From Planctomycetaceae bacterium (GTDB lineage: Bacteria; Planctomycetota; Planctomycetia; Pirellulales; Pirellulaceae): a stretch of 64,000 nt of DNA. Each line of letters opens with the position of its first letter. Within the stretch, counting starts at the first letter, position 1. Shown here piece by piece: positions 26,095-35,957 of this stretch. The notes beneath the pieces were generated by a model. That model saw only the letters and a program-made list of their open reading frames with translations. It searched no databases and was not told the origin of the DNA. The stretch covers positions 16,094 through 80,093 of the forward strand of contig JAAYDI010000011.1 of assembly GCA_012729315.1 (NCBI GenBank), written 5' to 3'. The position numbers were made by a program, and so were the translations under genes.

Positions 26095-28290
26095 TCACAC
26101 GCGGAACTGGCCGACGAGCGAGTGGAGTTGATCGGCAACGGTGGAGAGTTCGCGACCGCTCATTTCGGTGAGCGATGCGCCCTCAGCCGCCTGCTTGGCC
26201 GCACGGTCCACGTCGACGATGATCCGCGCGATTTCCTGGCTGGCAGAGGCCGATTCGGCCACGCCCTGCGCGACGGTCTGAGCCGCGGACGAGGATTGCG
26301 CGACATTCTGGGCGATCTCCTTGGTCGTGATGCTCTGCTCTTCCACCGCCGTGGCAATGATTCGCGACAGCTCGTTGACCTGCCCGATCACGTCGCTGAT
26401 CCCGCCCATGGACTTCACCGCCAGGTTCGTAGAACCCTGGATGGCATGGATGCGTTGCCGGATGTCTTCGGTGGCGTTGGCCGTCTGCTTGGCCAGCTCT
26501 TTCACCTCGGTGGCGACGACCGCAAAGCCTCTGCCCGACTCGCCGGCACGTGCCGCTTCGATGGTCGCGTTGAGTGCCAGGAGGTTCGTCTGTTCGGCGA
26601 TGTCCTGAATCACCTCGATGACCTTGCCGATCTGGTCGGCGGCGTTACCGAGATCGTGGATCTGTGTATTGCTGGCATCGACCAGCTGCGAGGCGTCGGC
26701 CGCGACGGAAGCGGCCCGCTCTGCACTCTTAGCCACCTCGCTCACACTCGTCGTGAACTCCTCAATCGCCGCTGAGACGGTGGTCACATTGGTCGACATC
26801 TCCTCGGTGGCAGCCACCATGCTGGTCATGCTGGCCGACGTCTGTTCGGCCGCAGCCGCGACTTGAGCCGACTGCGTGGTGGCCTGTGCCGCGCCACTTG
26901 CCAGCTGTGTGGCCGTCGTCGTCAGCCCGCTGGCGGATGTCGCCACGGTCTGCACGTTGCCGGCGATGAGACTGATGATGCCCTGGAGCTTCTCGACAAA
27001 CTCGTTGAAGTAGCGGGCCAGGTCGCCGATCTCGTCGTGACTGGTCGCCGTCAACCGTTTGGTCAGGTCCCCCTCCCCCTCGGAGATGTCTTTGAGCACC
27101 GCGACGGTCTGGCGAATCGGACGCGCGATGGTGCGCGAGATCAGCCACCAGAGCAGCGGGAGGCCGATGAGACACACGCCCAGCATGAACGCCATGATGG
27201 TGTTGCCCTGCCGGTTGGTGTGGACAATTGCCAGCTCCGCGCCGCGGAACTCATCTTCGTACGAACCGGCGCCGATGATCCAGTCCCAGGGGGCGAAGTA
27301 GGCGAACCGCACGACCTTCGTGCGTGGCGCCGGATCTTCTGGGTTCTTCCACGGATACCTCTCTTCGGCGATCTCCTGCGGCTTGAGCGTCAACGCCTTT
27401 TTGATCATGCTCTGGATCATCAGCTGCCCATCGCTGTCCTTGGCGTCCCAGATCGACTCGCCGTCCCGCTTGCCATCCTGGGAAATGACATAGTTCCCCT
27501 TCGAATCGACCACGTACACGTATCCGGTCTCGCCGACCGCGATGTTCATGACCTGCTGGTAGAGCCATTTGGCAGACCTCTCCGGCACGCCGACAAACAG
27601 CATGCCGATGACCGAACCGTTCTGAGCCCTGATGGGTTCGTATGCCGAGATGTACCAGTTGTTGACGACGAAGGAGCGGCCTATGTAACGGTCGCCCCGC
27701 AACACCGCCTCCACAACCGGGCTACGTTTGCCATCCGGGTTGACCGCCGGGATATACGTGTTGATCGCACGTCGACCATCGGTGGTCAGCAGGTTGGTGG
27801 AGACCCGCAGCATATCGCCCGCGTCATTCATGCGTTGAAACACGGTACAGGTCCCCCCGACCATGCTCTTCACCTTGTCCACCAGCGGCGAGGGCTTCTG
27901 CGGATCTGCATTCGGCTCGATCGGCTCCTCGCCGAGTTGCATGACCGGCAGTTCGACCGTCTGGGAAGATTCGGTCAGCTGATTGCGTGATTCCCAGCGG
28001 ACCGTATCGGTGCCGAGCGACATGCCGCCGGCGATCGCCAGTTCATTCGAAGCGACATTGAGGTCGCCGGTCACCTTCTGTTCCAGCACCTCCTTCTGGC
28101 ATACCAGCATGCCGTGAACACCTTCGAGAATATGATCCAGATCCGCGCAGGCCAGCTTCGTGCATTCGTGCTCCGCCGTCGTGCGGCTCTTGCTTCCCTG
28201 CCACAACGCCACCGCACCGATACCAAGCAGCGGGATCACTGACCCGAGCACACCGACCAGTATGAGCTTCTTGCCAATCGTCAACTTCAT
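26095..28290 (-). CDS. Methyl-accepting chemotaxis protein with Cache-type sensor
   Basis: The product has 731 residues. ATG 28290 with AGGTG six bases upstream is chosen; the open frame to 28521 is unsupported. Order: first membrane helix (about 8-28, [20 protein letters not shown]), a periplasmic Cache-3/Cache-2-like sensor (to about 335) with [17 protein letters not shown], second helix [23 protein letters not shown] and a full cytoplasmic signalling rod. The hairpin tip [20 protein letters not shown] and [16 protein letters not shown] are canonical. The Cache fold usually binds small carboxylates or amino acids; the ligand is unknown. No other chemotaxis genes are in the window, so it is an orphan receptor. 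Confidence 0.95.
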   Translation of the reverse strand: MKLTIGKKLILVGVLGSVIPLLGIGAVALWQGSKSRTTAEHECTKLACADLDHILEGVHGMLVCQKEVLEQKVTGDLNVASNELAIAGGMSLGTDTVRWESRNQLTESSQTVELPVMQLGEEPIEPNADPQKPSPLVDKVKSMVGGTCTVFQRMNDAGDMLRVSTNLLTTDGRRAINTYIPAVNPDGKRSPVVEAVLRGDRYIGRSFVVNNWYISAYEPIRAQNGSVIGMLFVGVPERSAKWLYQQVMNIAVGETGYVYVVDSKGNYVISQDGKRDGESIWDAKDSDGQLMIQSMIKKALTLKPQEIAEERYPWKNPEDPAPRTKVVRFAYFAPWDWIIGAGSYEDEFRGAELAIVHTNRQGNTIMAFMLGVCLIGLPLLWWLISRTIARPIRQTVAVLKDISEGEGDLTKRLTATSHDEIGDLARYFNEFVEKLQGIISLIAGNVQTVATSASGLTTTATQLASGAAQATTQSAQVAAAAEQTSASMTSMVAATEEMSTNVTTVSAAIEEFTTSVSEVAKSAERAASVAADASQLVDASNTQIHDLGNAADQIGKVIEVIQDIAEQTNLLALNATIEAARAGESGRGFAVVATEVKELAKQTANATEDIRQRIHAIQGSTNLAVKSMGGISDVIGQVNELSRIIATAVEEQSITTKEIAQNVAQSSSAAQTVAQGVAESASASQEIARIIVDVDRAAKQAAEGASLTEMSGRELSTVADQLHSLVGQFRV

Positions 28291-28713
28291 CGTGGCACCT
28301 GTTTCTCGCCTCTGTCCCCTGTTCCTCTGTTCCTCTGTTCGAACGAACGGCCTCCGACCTGTGTTCCCGCGACGTTTCCTCCGCCACCGTAACATAGGTT
28401 GAGTTCTGGAGATGACAAGGCTATTTTGTGGGTAACCGCGCGCGGGTCGCGGGCGCGCGCAGGAACAGGGCGTCCCCAAGCTGCGCATAATCCGCACAGA
28501 CCGTCCCACGCGACCATGCATAGCACGGGCGCGCCGGGATGCAGCCGGCAGCCGTTACGGCAGCTGTGAGGAGAGGACGTATCCTGCCGACCGCGACGGG
28601 TCACGTAACGCGCCAGAGCATGGCGAGGGGGCGGCGGCGCTTGGTGGATCGGCCAGTCATCGAGCGGTACACTCGGAATCGGCCGATGATGCCTCCAGGG
28701 AGAATGATGGCGC
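28291..28713. other. Divergent intergenic region between chemoreceptor and MFS-like gene
   Basis: This 423-bp gap must hold both promoters. It is GC-rich with long alternating GC runs near 28436-28460 (ACCGCGCGCGGGTCGCGGGC). I see no convincing -35/-10 pair, tRNA or conserved ORF. Confidence 0.5.
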
Positions 28714-30105
28714 ATGGCTAAGCCAGTCTTCGCCGGTTTCCTGGCGTTTCTGAGCGGGCCGCAACTGACCGGCAACGCCGCGCGGACATATCGGTGGCAC
28801 GTTGCCTACGCCGTACTCGACTCCGCGGCAGGGGGCATTCTGCTCAACGCTCCGTTGATCGCCATCAAGAAATTCCAGGCAGCCAACTGGCACCTGCCGC
28901 TGCGCGAGCTGTGTGCGGGGCTGGGCATGATCCTCACCCTGTACCTGGGCAGCCGGATGGCCAACCGCCCCAAGATGCCGTACATCATCATTCCGGGAGT
29001 GACGGCGGGGATCTGCAGTCTGCTGATGGCGACGGCTACAGGCAGTGCGTTCTGGTTCCTGACGCTGCTGGGGATCGGAGCCTTGTTCGAGGTCACGACA
29101 CGGCCGGCCATTGCCGCGGTGCTGCGGGCCAACTACCCGGTCGAACACCGTGGCCACGCCACGGGGGAGGCGCGGAAGTGGTCGTCCCTCTGCTTTCTAT
29201 TGTCCAGTGTCGCGTCGGCTGTCATCCTGCACTTCGCCAGCCAGTATGTGGAGGCGGCGGATAGCATGACACTCACTGGAGCGGTGCACCACGGGCTGTG
29301 GTGGCTCACGGAGCACATGGCGTCACTGCTGATGGTGCTGGCCGGGCTGTTGAGCTTGGCGAGCTTTGCCTGTTTCCGGCAGATCCATGTCGACGAGACG
29401 TGGGAACAGCTGCAGGGTGCGTCCCGGCCCGACATCGCGCAGAGTCTTCGTGAAACGCTCGTCATCCTGACCCACGACCACCGCTATCGCCGGTACCTCG
29501 CCGGCTGCTTCCTCGACGGTTTTTTCCAGATGCTCTACTTCCCACTCATCTGGATCTTCCTGAGCCAGGATCTGGGATTCGGATACGTCGGCTGCAATGC
29601 GCTGATGCACGCGATTCCCGCGCTCGCCGCCTTCGCCACCACCGGCTGGCTGGGGCGGCTGTTCGACCGCACGAACCCCTGGATCGCCTGGGGCGGCGTC
29701 CGCTGCCTGTGGGGCCTGGACGCGATCCTGCTGGCTGCCACGCCGTGGCTCGCGCAGGCCTTCCCGCCTGCGCTGCTGCTCGTTCCCATCCTCGGGCGTC
29801 TGGCGCGCGGAAGTGTGCAAGGGGGATGGTGGATCCTCTGGTGGCAGATTGGAGTCACCTTCTTCGCGCCGGTGGGCGGCGCCACCAGCCGGTACATGGG
29901 CATCATGGTGTTCCTGAACGGATTGATCCGGTTCAGTGCCTCGGCGGCGGGCATGGTCCTCACGGCACTGGCTGTCTCACCACAGACGCTGCTGATCCTC
30001 GGCGGGGCGGGAGTGATGCTCTCGGGCTGCTACTCGTTCTATCACGCAGCCTGGGACCGGCGGCACCGCGTGCCGGCCACGATCGCCGATTTCGAACAGC
30101 GGTAA
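28714..30105 (+). CDS. MFS-like multi-pass transporter
   Basis: The product has 463 residues with about 11-12 hydrophobic helices. Features of a divergent MFS protein are LYLGSRMANRPKMPYIIIPG, which matches the helix 2-3 loop, and GWLGRLFDRTNPWIAWGGVR, the matching loop of the second half. A long non-membrane loop (about 210-245, FRQIHVDETWEQLQGASRPD) lies between the halves. GGGAGAATGATGGCGC precedes the ATG. The transported compound is unknown. It is divergent from the chemoreceptor and convergent with the large glycosidase gene. Confidence 0.7.
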   Translation: MAKPVFAGFLAFLSGPQLTGNAARTYRWHVAYAVLDSAAGGILLNAPLIAIKKFQAANWHLPLRELCAGLGMILTLYLGSRMANRPKMPYIIIPGVTAGICSLLMATATGSAFWFLTLLGIGALFEVTTRPAIAAVLRANYPVEHRGHATGEARKWSSLCFLLSSVASAVILHFASQYVEAADSMTLTGAVHHGLWWLTEHMASLLMVLAGLLSLASFACFRQIHVDETWEQLQGASRPDIAQSLRETLVILTHDHRYRRYLAGCFLDGFFQMLYFPLIWIFLSQDLGFGYVGCNALMHAIPALAAFATTGWLGRLFDRTNPWIAWGGVRCLWGLDAILLAATPWLAQAFPPALLLVPILGRLARGSVQGGWWILWWQIGVTFFAPVGGATSRYMGIMVFLNGLIRFSASAAGMVLTALAVSPQTLLILGGAGVMLSGCYSFYHAAWDRRHRVPATIADFEQR

Positions 30106-30188
30106 CCGGCGCCCGGGCGGCTGCTGAGAGATCATCCGGCACCGGAATCCACGTCGGCTCCGCAGGATTCGCGGTCTTCGGCAATATC

Positions 30189-30278
30189 ATCACCAGCGGA
30201 AGAAGCGGTAGGGGTCGTCCCACTCGACCGGCACGTCCAGATACAGCCCCTCCAGCCAGCCTCCTTGCGTCTCAAGGC
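30189..30278 (-). pseudogene. Possible C-terminal remnant of a secreted protein (29 codons)
   Basis: On the minus strand, in a frame different from the glycosidase that ends at 30272, the sequence reads GGWLEGLYLDVPVEWDDPYR followed by FFRW and a stop. The residue pattern is protein-like and typical of a C-terminus, but it is very short. It may be the original tail of the neighbouring glycosidase after a frameshift, or of a deleted gene. Confidence 0.3.
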
Positions 30279-32596
30279 TCTACAACCAGGAATCGAGCTG
30301 ACTCTGACGGGACGGTTAACGCCACGGCAGCACCTTGTTCCACCGCCCCAATCGCCTGGATATCTCCCGTCTCCGGGTCCCAGATCGAGGCGTTGCCCGA
30401 GTGCGGGGTGGTCAGCGTGCCGGCCACACTGTCCGCCCCGGGGTTGGCCACCAGGACAGAATCGCGCCCTGGTTCCTGCCGGTGCAGCAGGCGCACGCTG
30501 GAGGATCCTTCCCAGCGCACGGCGCGCGGAACGCGCTGGTCGATCCAGGTAATCACATCGCCCAGCGCACGTGGCTGCTGCGCGTGCAGCGTCTGCGCCG
30601 GGTAGGCCGCCAGCAGCGCCGACACTTGCTCCGTCACACGCGAGTCATCCCCATGCATCGGCGACTGGCAGGGCAGGGTACCGATCCAGACCACGTTGCC
30701 CCCCGACTCCAGGAACGTGCGCACCTGTGCCAGCGTGCTGGGCTGGATCATTCGCATCTCGGGCAGTACCAGCGTGGCAAACGACTCATCGGCCAGATGC
30801 AGCCGCCCGTCGCGGACCACGGCCCGCTGGAACAGTTCCTCGCTCAGGCAGTCGAAATCGCGCTGATTCCTCAGCAGTTCGTGGCACGTGTCGCGAAACA
30901 CGCGATCGATTTCGATCGGCTCCGGGTTGCGGTCCATGTAACGCTGGAAGCCGCCGCCGTCGGGCGGTGTATAGGCCGCCCAGACGGCGCGTTCGGGAAC
31001 CAGCACAGCGACGTCCGCCACATGCCGCCCGCGGCGCGTCAGGCAGGCAAGTCGCCCGGCAAAGTCGCTCAGCGCGGCGTAGTCTTCAGCCGACAGCGCC
31101 CGCTGGACGCTGTAGGTGGTCATGTGCGTAATGCCGCCGGCGAACTGCCAGGCCGCCACGCCCAGCACCTGGCGGAGAGCCGCTGTTTCGGCCAGCGCAA
31201 AACTCTCGGTAAACGTGCCTTGCTTGCCCATCAAGTGCGCCACCGAAGACGCCATCTTGCACGAGAAGTCTTCGGGGACCGGCACGGTCGTTCCATTCCA
31301 GCCCCCCATCGTGTGATAGGGGGTGAGGCCCAACAGATCGACCCCCGGCAGATCCATGCGGGCCCAGTTCTTGAGCATGCTGCCGCTGAACATGACATGG
31401 AACAGCAACGATTCTTCCAGCAGCATATGGCCGCTCGAGGCAACACCCAGACGCCGACATGTCGTCTCGAGTTGCCCGAAATAATTCTCCGCAGCCAAAT
31501 CGCTCTGCACGTCGTAGAAGTCATGACGGAACTTGCCGGTCGCCGGCCCCACCGGGTGAAACAGGGCAGGCAGTACCGATCGCAGGCTGTAGCCCGTCTG
31601 CTGGCGGAACCGCTCCCGCAGTTCGTCGCACCACTGGACCATCGGCACGCATTCCGGCGCTCCGCTGCCCCAGTGTTCCGCGCTGCCGAACTGCGGCTCG
31701 TCGGTAAAGAACGCGTAGACGTCGGCCAGCTGCTGGCCCAGCTCCGTCGCGTAACGGTCATGCGTCAGCTCGATGAAGCGTGCCACGGCGCGGCGGTCGA
31801 GCATGTTGACGTTGCGGCGCGGGATGTTGTGCCGCCGCCAGGTATCAGGTTGAAATCGCTCGCACAGGCATACCAGCCACTCGCCGGGCGGCGCCTGCCA
31901 GGCGAGCGTGCCGCCGGCGACCACCTGATCGGTCAAGTCGATCGAACCGGTGAGGGTGGCGTGTCCGCCCTGAACGGGCAGGGCCACACACGATTCTACT
32001 TGCGCGTGCTCGGACACGATCTCGATCGTTCCGCCAGCCGTGCCACGAAACGCACGGCAGCCGACGACTTCCACCTGGAATTCCGGGTGTCCCTCCAGCA
32101 CGCGTCCTCCGGCACTGCAGCTGGGATAGCCCAATTCGTCGTACAGCCAGACCTCGAGCCCCTGTTCGCGGAACCGCGCGATGGTCTCGCGCAGGCGGGC
32201 GAACTGGCCGGGGTCATCCAGATACGTGGGGTTGTCCCACGGTTCCTCGCCGCGGTCCGAGCTCCCCGGCCGGACACCCCCGTCGATGACCGCGCCGCCG
32301 GCGCGGCGCGCGGTCAGCCACGGGAGCGCATCCGCTGACCCGAGCGGCGAAGAGTGCATGATGATCAACGGGCGGCAGGCCGGCGGTGGAGCGCGAAACG
32401 CCGCGCGCAGAGCACTCGCGTCGTCGTCACCGGCAACCGCGTCAGCGCGACCCCCGCAACAGATGCCCAGCAACAGGGCGACCCACACCCTCATCAGAAG
32501 ACGGAGCACGGCTGGAGCGGCGGCAGCGGCGCAGCAGTCACCCCGCCCCGAGCCCTGCCATGTTGTGAACACACCGCGCGAGCCTGGAAACGTCAT
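30272..32596 (-). CDS. Large secreted glycosidase-like protein (GH106-like)
   Basis: The product has about 774 residues. ATG 32596 follows GGGAGTAACCCC. An alternative start at 32494 gives a neat signal peptide (MRVWVALLLGICCGGRADA) but no ribosome site, so the N-terminus is uncertain. FREQGLEVWLYDELGYPSCS and GGRVLEGHPEFQVEVVG resemble the catalytic barrel of GH106-type rhamnosidases and relatives. VYAFFTDEPQFGSAEHWGSG, MLLEESLLFHVMFSGSML and HMTTYSVQRALSAEDYA follow. The C-terminal part holds a glutamine-amidotransferase-like fold (LVLPEMRMIQPSTLAQVRTF, LESGGNVVWIG). Predicted role: exo-acting hydrolysis of plant or algal glycans outside the cytoplasm. Confidence 0.75.
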   Translation of the reverse strand: MTFPGSRGVFTTWQGSGRGDCCAAAAAPAVLRLLMRVWVALLLGICCGGRADAVAGDDDASALRAAFRAPPPACRPLIIMHSSPLGSADALPWLTARRAGGAVIDGGVRPGSSDRGEEPWDNPTYLDDPGQFARLRETIARFREQGLEVWLYDELGYPSCSAGGRVLEGHPEFQVEVVGCRAFRGTAGGTIEIVSEHAQVESCVALPVQGGHATLTGSIDLTDQVVAGGTLAWQAPPGEWLVCLCERFQPDTWRRHNIPRRNVNMLDRRAVARFIELTHDRYATELGQQLADVYAFFTDEPQFGSAEHWGSGAPECVPMVQWCDELRERFRQQTGYSLRSVLPALFHPVGPATGKFRHDFYDVQSDLAAENYFGQLETTCRRLGVASSGHMLLEESLLFHVMFSGSMLKNWARMDLPGVDLLGLTPYHTMGGWNGTTVPVPEDFSCKMASSVAHLMGKQGTFTESFALAETAALRQVLGVAAWQFAGGITHMTTYSVQRALSAEDYAALSDFAGRLACLTRRGRHVADVAVLVPERAVWAAYTPPDGGGFQRYMDRNPEPIEIDRVFRDTCHELLRNQRDFDCLSEELFQRAVVRDGRLHLADESFATLVLPEMRMIQPSTLAQVRTFLESGGNVVWIGTLPCQSPMHGDDSRVTEQVSALLAAYPAQTLHAQQPRALGDVITWIDQRVPRAVRWEGSSSVRLLHRQEPGRDSVLVANPGADSVAGTLTTPHSGNASIWDPETGDIQAIGAVEQGAAVALTVPSESARFLVVEP

Positions 32597-32634
32597 GGGG
32601 TTACTCCCGATCGCGAGCCATCGAGTTGTGACCA

Positions 32635-33150
32635 TCACATGCCCCGTTCGTCCCCCGACGGACCGTACAGGGCCGGGACCGGAATGTCGTTGAGCCGCAG
32701 GTACACGCACAGGTGCGCGCGATGGTGCACGTTGTGATTGAAGAGGAAACTGCGCAGCACGGCCCCACGCGACATCGTGAAGACGACCTTGCCGCCGGCT
32801 AGCAGCGTCCAGGACTGGGCAAACTGCTCGTCCGTAGCCGCCGCAATCGCCGCGCGAGCCGCCACCAGGTTCTTGTCGAACAGGTCCAGGATCTCCTGGC
32901 GGGAGGTCGGCGTGGAGGAATGATGGTGCTTGCCGCCAGGCGGATCGACGTCTAACGAATCCTGGTTCAACACGATGCCTGCCCAGGTCGGCATCTCGGC
33001 CAGGTGCATGGCCACCCACCCGATCGTGTTCGATTTCTCGTGGACCTTCCAGGTCAGTTTGTCTTCCGGGATCCGCTCCAATACCTTCCGAGTGTTGGCC
33101 ATTTCATGGTCGAACTCGGGCAGCAACGATGCGCTTATGCTCACGCTCAT
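32635..33150 (-). CDS. DinB-family protein
   Basis: The product has 171 residues. ATG 33150 follows GGAGAGACCC. The four-helix DinB fold is indicated by IPEDKLTWKVHEKSNTIGW and three metal-ligand positions: His49 (VAMHLAEM), and two from NHNVHHRAHL, probably His142 and His146. Members are often thiol-dependent metalloenzymes of unknown substrate, induced by DNA damage only in the founding case. The gene ends 38 bp before the glycosidase start on the same strand. An insertion-like loop GGKHHHSST (73-81) is a natural His-rich stretch. Confidence 0.85.
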   Translation of the reverse strand: MSVSISASLLPEFDHEMANTRKVLERIPEDKLTWKVHEKSNTIGWVAMHLAEMPTWAGIVLNQDSLDVDPPGGKHHHSSTPTSRQEILDLFDKNLVAARAAIAAATDEQFAQSWTLLAGGKVVFTMSRGAVLRSFLFNHNVHHRAHLCVYLRLNDIPVPALYGPSGDERGM

Positions 33151-33279
33151 GGGTCTCTCCAATGCCGTGTAATAGGTTGCCCGCATGTCTGGACAGCACC
33201 AGCAGCGGCAGGACCAAGGCGGCCGCAGCCAGTCTGGACGAGGCTGCCCGCCGCCCGCCATTTCCCGCGGAGCGCTGGC

Positions 33280-33750
33280 CTACACCTCAAGCTTCGTGTG
33301 GGTGAGCCAGAGGTCATGCAGGCTGCAGTAGGACGTCACGAACACGTTGGGCGACTTGGCCAACGTCTCCAACTTGATCTCGTAGGTCGAAACCGGCTTG
33401 TCGTCCACCGAAAACGTCTTGGCACCCAGCACCTCGCCGGCGTCCGAAATGATCGCATGCCGCACGATGTAGTGGGCAGCGTTCATCCCGTGCCTAGTCT
33501 CCACCGTCACCTTCAGAACGTCCCCCTCCCTGACGCTCGTAACCACCGGCAGGTGACTGCCGTCCTTTCCCTGCCAGACGCCTGGTCGTTCCTTCGTGTA
33601 AATGATGTTTTCGGGGATTTGGTCGAGTTCTGCCATGGATGTCGCCTCCTGAGCCACCGCAGCAGCGCCGTGTCTGGAGAGCCAGGAAACCAGGATCCCC
33701 GCTGCCGGGCCAATCGCCAACAGTTTTAAGAAGTCACGCCGACCACTCAT
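33280..33750 (-). CDS. Superoxide reductase (neelaredoxin/desulfoferrodoxin-like) with Tat signal
   Basis: The product has 156 residues. ATG 33750 with CGGGAGAGTTGG is chosen. SGRRDFLKLLAIG (2-14) is a Tat motif with a following h-region. All five iron ligands of the SOR centre can be placed: His66 (GSHLPVV), His87 and His93 (RHGMNAAHYI), Cys142 and His145 (YCSLHDLW). The usual Glu-Lys pair before the first His (EKHVP) is replaced by Gly-Ser. There is no N-terminal desulforedoxin domain. It would reduce superoxide outside the cytoplasm, or bind something else at the iron. It follows no obvious partner gene. Confidence 0.85.
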   Translation of the reverse strand: MSGRRDFLKLLAIGPAAGILVSWLSRHGAAAVAQEATSMAELDQIPENIIYTKERPGVWQGKDGSHLPVVTSVREGDVLKVTVETRHGMNAAHYIVRHAIISDAGEVLGAKTFSVDDKPVSTYEIKLETLAKSPNVFVTSYCSLHDLWLTHTKLEV

Positions 33751-33973
33751 ACCAACTCTCCCGTGATTTGAAAACCTGGGTCCGCAAAAATCCTCGCCCT
33801 TCAATCACCCGCAAGCATAGGAGAAAGGCCATCTGCGGGCAACGAACGGCGCAGTTCGGGGGCCGCCTCGACCTGGCCCGGGCCCTCTGCCGCCAGAACG
33901 TTTTCGAGCGCCCGCATGATACGTCCCGGACTGCGATCGATCGGACATGTGCCCAAGTGCAGTCTCCCCGTGT

Positions 33974-34819
33974 CTACGGCTCGTTCAGGTCGTCCTCCAG
34001 CAGCTGGTCATCGTAGGCGGTCTCGAGTTTCCGAATCTGCGCTGCCAGGGCCTCGTCCTGGTCCACCTGCTTGGAGACGTCCAGCTCCCACCGCGTGCTG
34101 GCCACGCGCAGCGCATCCAGATCGAGCGGCAGCTGGAGGATCTTGGCCAAGCGCCGCGTCACAGCTTCGATGCACGAGACATTCGTTCCCTGCAGGTAAC
34201 TGGGGATTTCAGCCACCAGGGAGATCATTTCCAGATCGACCTTCGGGGCCTGTGTCATCAGGTAATTGGTGAACGATCCGGGCCCCTCGTAGTCGGTGCG
34301 TTGCACTCCGTACTGGGCCATCTCGGGCAGCAGGCGTTTGTCGGAGCAGGTCACGTAGAGATGCGGCTCGCGGGTGTGCGGCACCGACCCGCCGTACGAG
34401 CCGACGAACACGATCCGCCGCACTCCGATGTCCGCAGCCAGGCGCAGGACGCAGTTGCCGAACCGTCCCCAGCGTATGTTCGGTTCCTTTCCGACGAACA
34501 GCGCGACGTTGGCCGCTTCTTTGGCGTAGAAGATGTTGGTCGGGAGATCCAGCGCGCTGACCAGGCCATCCTGAACCTGCACCGGCGGGCGGAACAGGGC
34601 CGCAATCTCCATCGACCCCGGGAAGTTGTAGATGTAGAACGGATCGGGATCGATGTCGGCGAACGGCTGCGCCCCGGTGAGCTGGACCAGGCGCGAGACG
34701 GTGCCGGTCGACACGTCACCACCGTCCATCCAGCCGCTGAAGGCGAGGACCAGGGTGGCCTCGTCGAGCGTCGGCCGATGGGAAACATGCAGCGCCTCGT
34801 CACCGCTGTGTTTGCTCAT
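33974..34819 (-). CDS. PAC2-family protein
   Basis: The product has 281 residues. The fold is recognised from the PAC2 pattern LVLAFSGWMDGGDVSTGTVS, IYNFPGSMEIAAL, GVRRIVFVGSYGGSVPHTR and the conserved SYLQGTNVSCIEAVTRRLAK. PAC2 proteins are related to archaeal-eukaryotic proteasome assembly chaperones, and bacterial members have been proposed as ATP-grasp partners; no function is settled. Its ATG overlaps the stop of the upstream TIM-barrel gene (TGATG at 34817-34821), so the two are translated together. Confidence 0.85.
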   Translation of the reverse strand: MSKHSGDEALHVSHRPTLDEATLVLAFSGWMDGGDVSTGTVSRLVQLTGAQPFADIDPDPFYIYNFPGSMEIAALFRPPVQVQDGLVSALDLPTNIFYAKEAANVALFVGKEPNIRWGRFGNCVLRLAADIGVRRIVFVGSYGGSVPHTREPHLYVTCSDKRLLPEMAQYGVQRTDYEGPGSFTNYLMTQAPKVDLEMISLVAEIPSYLQGTNVSCIEAVTRRLAKILQLPLDLDALRVASTRWELDVSKQVDQDEALAAQIRKLETAYDDQLLEDDLNEP

Positions 34820-35928
34820 CACTGCTTCTTCAATCCCAACCCCAGTACGTCTCGGCAGTAGCGGACACTGGCCTCCACATCGAACAACTGTTGTGCCTGC
34901 TCCAACTCCACGGTGGCCTCGCCCGCCGGGCGGCCGGGGGGCACTGCATACGGCTGGCCGCGTTTGGCGAGCGCGACGAAACGTGCGAACTCGGCCGCGC
35001 GCGCCTGCGGGAACCGCGACCAGTATTCCGGCTGGAGATACGGCATCTCGTACGACCACTTGTAGGAGATGACTTCGAGGACAAACGCCGTCTGCGGGCA
35101 GAGCGTCTGGAAGCGTTGCACATAGGCGGGCCAGTCGACGACGCCCTCGCCCATGTTGACCCACATGCTGGCGGCACCGTCAGCCGTCTCCCAGACCGCG
35201 CTGTCGCGGATGCCGGTGGTAAGTGCGTAGGGTCCGAGGATTTCCAGGTTGACCAGCGGGTCCTCCATCGTCCAGGCAGCGTTTCCCGGATCCATGGTGG
35301 CGCCCACGAAGTCCTTGCCCGCCGCTTCGATCAGACGCACGAGTTCCCACGCCTGCATGTCGCCGGCGTGATTCTCGATGGCGATCTTCACCCCCGCGTC
35401 CTCCGCCTCGCTCCGGACCGACCGCAGCACTTGGACCATCGCGTCGATGTGACGATCGATGCCTCCGTCCCCTTTGCGGTCGTCCCGGTTACCGAGGTAA
35501 CAGCGGGCCACGGGGCTTCCCACGCGGCGGGCCGTGCGGATGAGCAGCCGCGCATGGTCCTCGGCCGCCCCCCATTTCCGGGCGTCGTACGCATTCGAAG
35601 TGGGACAAAGGCTGCTGGTGCCGACCTGCAGTTCAATCTCCGCGTCAGCCGCCTGCCCGCGGATCCTGTCCAGGTAGCCGTCATCCAGACTCTCGTAAAC
35701 TTCCAGATCCGACAGCAGCAGCGTATCCAGCTTCAGGGATGCCGCATACTCGATCAGACGCGGCGCTTTCCACCCCCAGGTCCGCACGGAGAAATTGTCG
35801 ACGCCCAGTTTCGTCGGGCTGGGCGCGACGTGCGCAGACCCGCGCGGAGCCACCGCCAGGCTTACGGCGCCCGCCGCCAGCGATCCCAGAAAACTGCGCC
35901 GACTCCACCCTCCTCCGGATCTACTCAT
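34819..35928 (-). CDS. Sugar-phosphate-isomerase/epimerase-like TIM barrel with Tat signal
   Basis: The product has 369 residues. ATG 35928 has GGAGAGATCTG before it; ten more codons to 35958 are possible. WSRRSFLGSLAAGAVSL gives the Tat signal. The xylose-isomerase-like (AP-endonuclease-2) barrel shows KLDTLLLSDLEVYES, VKIAIENHAGDMQAWELV (acidic metal ligand), FVGATMDPGNAAWT and FVLEVISYKWSYEMPYL. Such planctomycete proteins are thought to isomerise or epimerise free sugars or inositols outside the cytoplasm; the substrate is unknown. It is the first gene of a coupled pair with PAC2. Confidence 0.88.
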   Translation of the reverse strand: MSRSGGGWSRRSFLGSLAAGAVSLAVAPRGSAHVAPSPTKLGVDNFSVRTWGWKAPRLIEYAASLKLDTLLLSDLEVYESLDDGYLDRIRGQAADAEIELQVGTSSLCPTSNAYDARKWGAAEDHARLLIRTARRVGSPVARCYLGNRDDRKGDGGIDRHIDAMVQVLRSVRSEAEDAGVKIAIENHAGDMQAWELVRLIEAAGKDFVGATMDPGNAAWTMEDPLVNLEILGPYALTTGIRDSAVWETADGAASMWVNMGEGVVDWPAYVQRFQTLCPQTAFVLEVISYKWSYEMPYLQPEYWSRFPQARAAEFARFVALAKRGQPYAVPPGRPAGEATVELEQAQQLFDVEASVRYCRDVLGLGLKKQ

Positions 35929-35929
35929 C

Positions 35930-35957
35930 AGATCTCTCCACAATAGATCTCTCCACA
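35930..35957 (-). repeat. 13-bp tandem duplication covering the ribosome-binding site
   Basis: AGATCTCTCCACA occurs at 35930-35942 and again at 35945-35957. On the minus strand each copy is TGTGGAGAGATCT and contains GGAGAG. The 3'-most copy supplies the ribosome site of the TIM-barrel gene, and the other copy sits inside the possible N-terminal extension. Confidence 0.75.

Noticed and set aside
30335..32338. Plus-strand 667-codon frame opposite the secreted glycosidase
   Set aside because: Antisense shadow; no domain pattern and no start signal.
32865..32940. His-rich stretch in DinB as an engineered tag
   Set aside because: The run GGKHHHSST is short, internal and in a loop; it is natural sequence.
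32635..33019. N-terminal extension of the large glycosidase
   Set aside because: Antisense to the DinB gene, which has its own ribosome site and conserved His residues.
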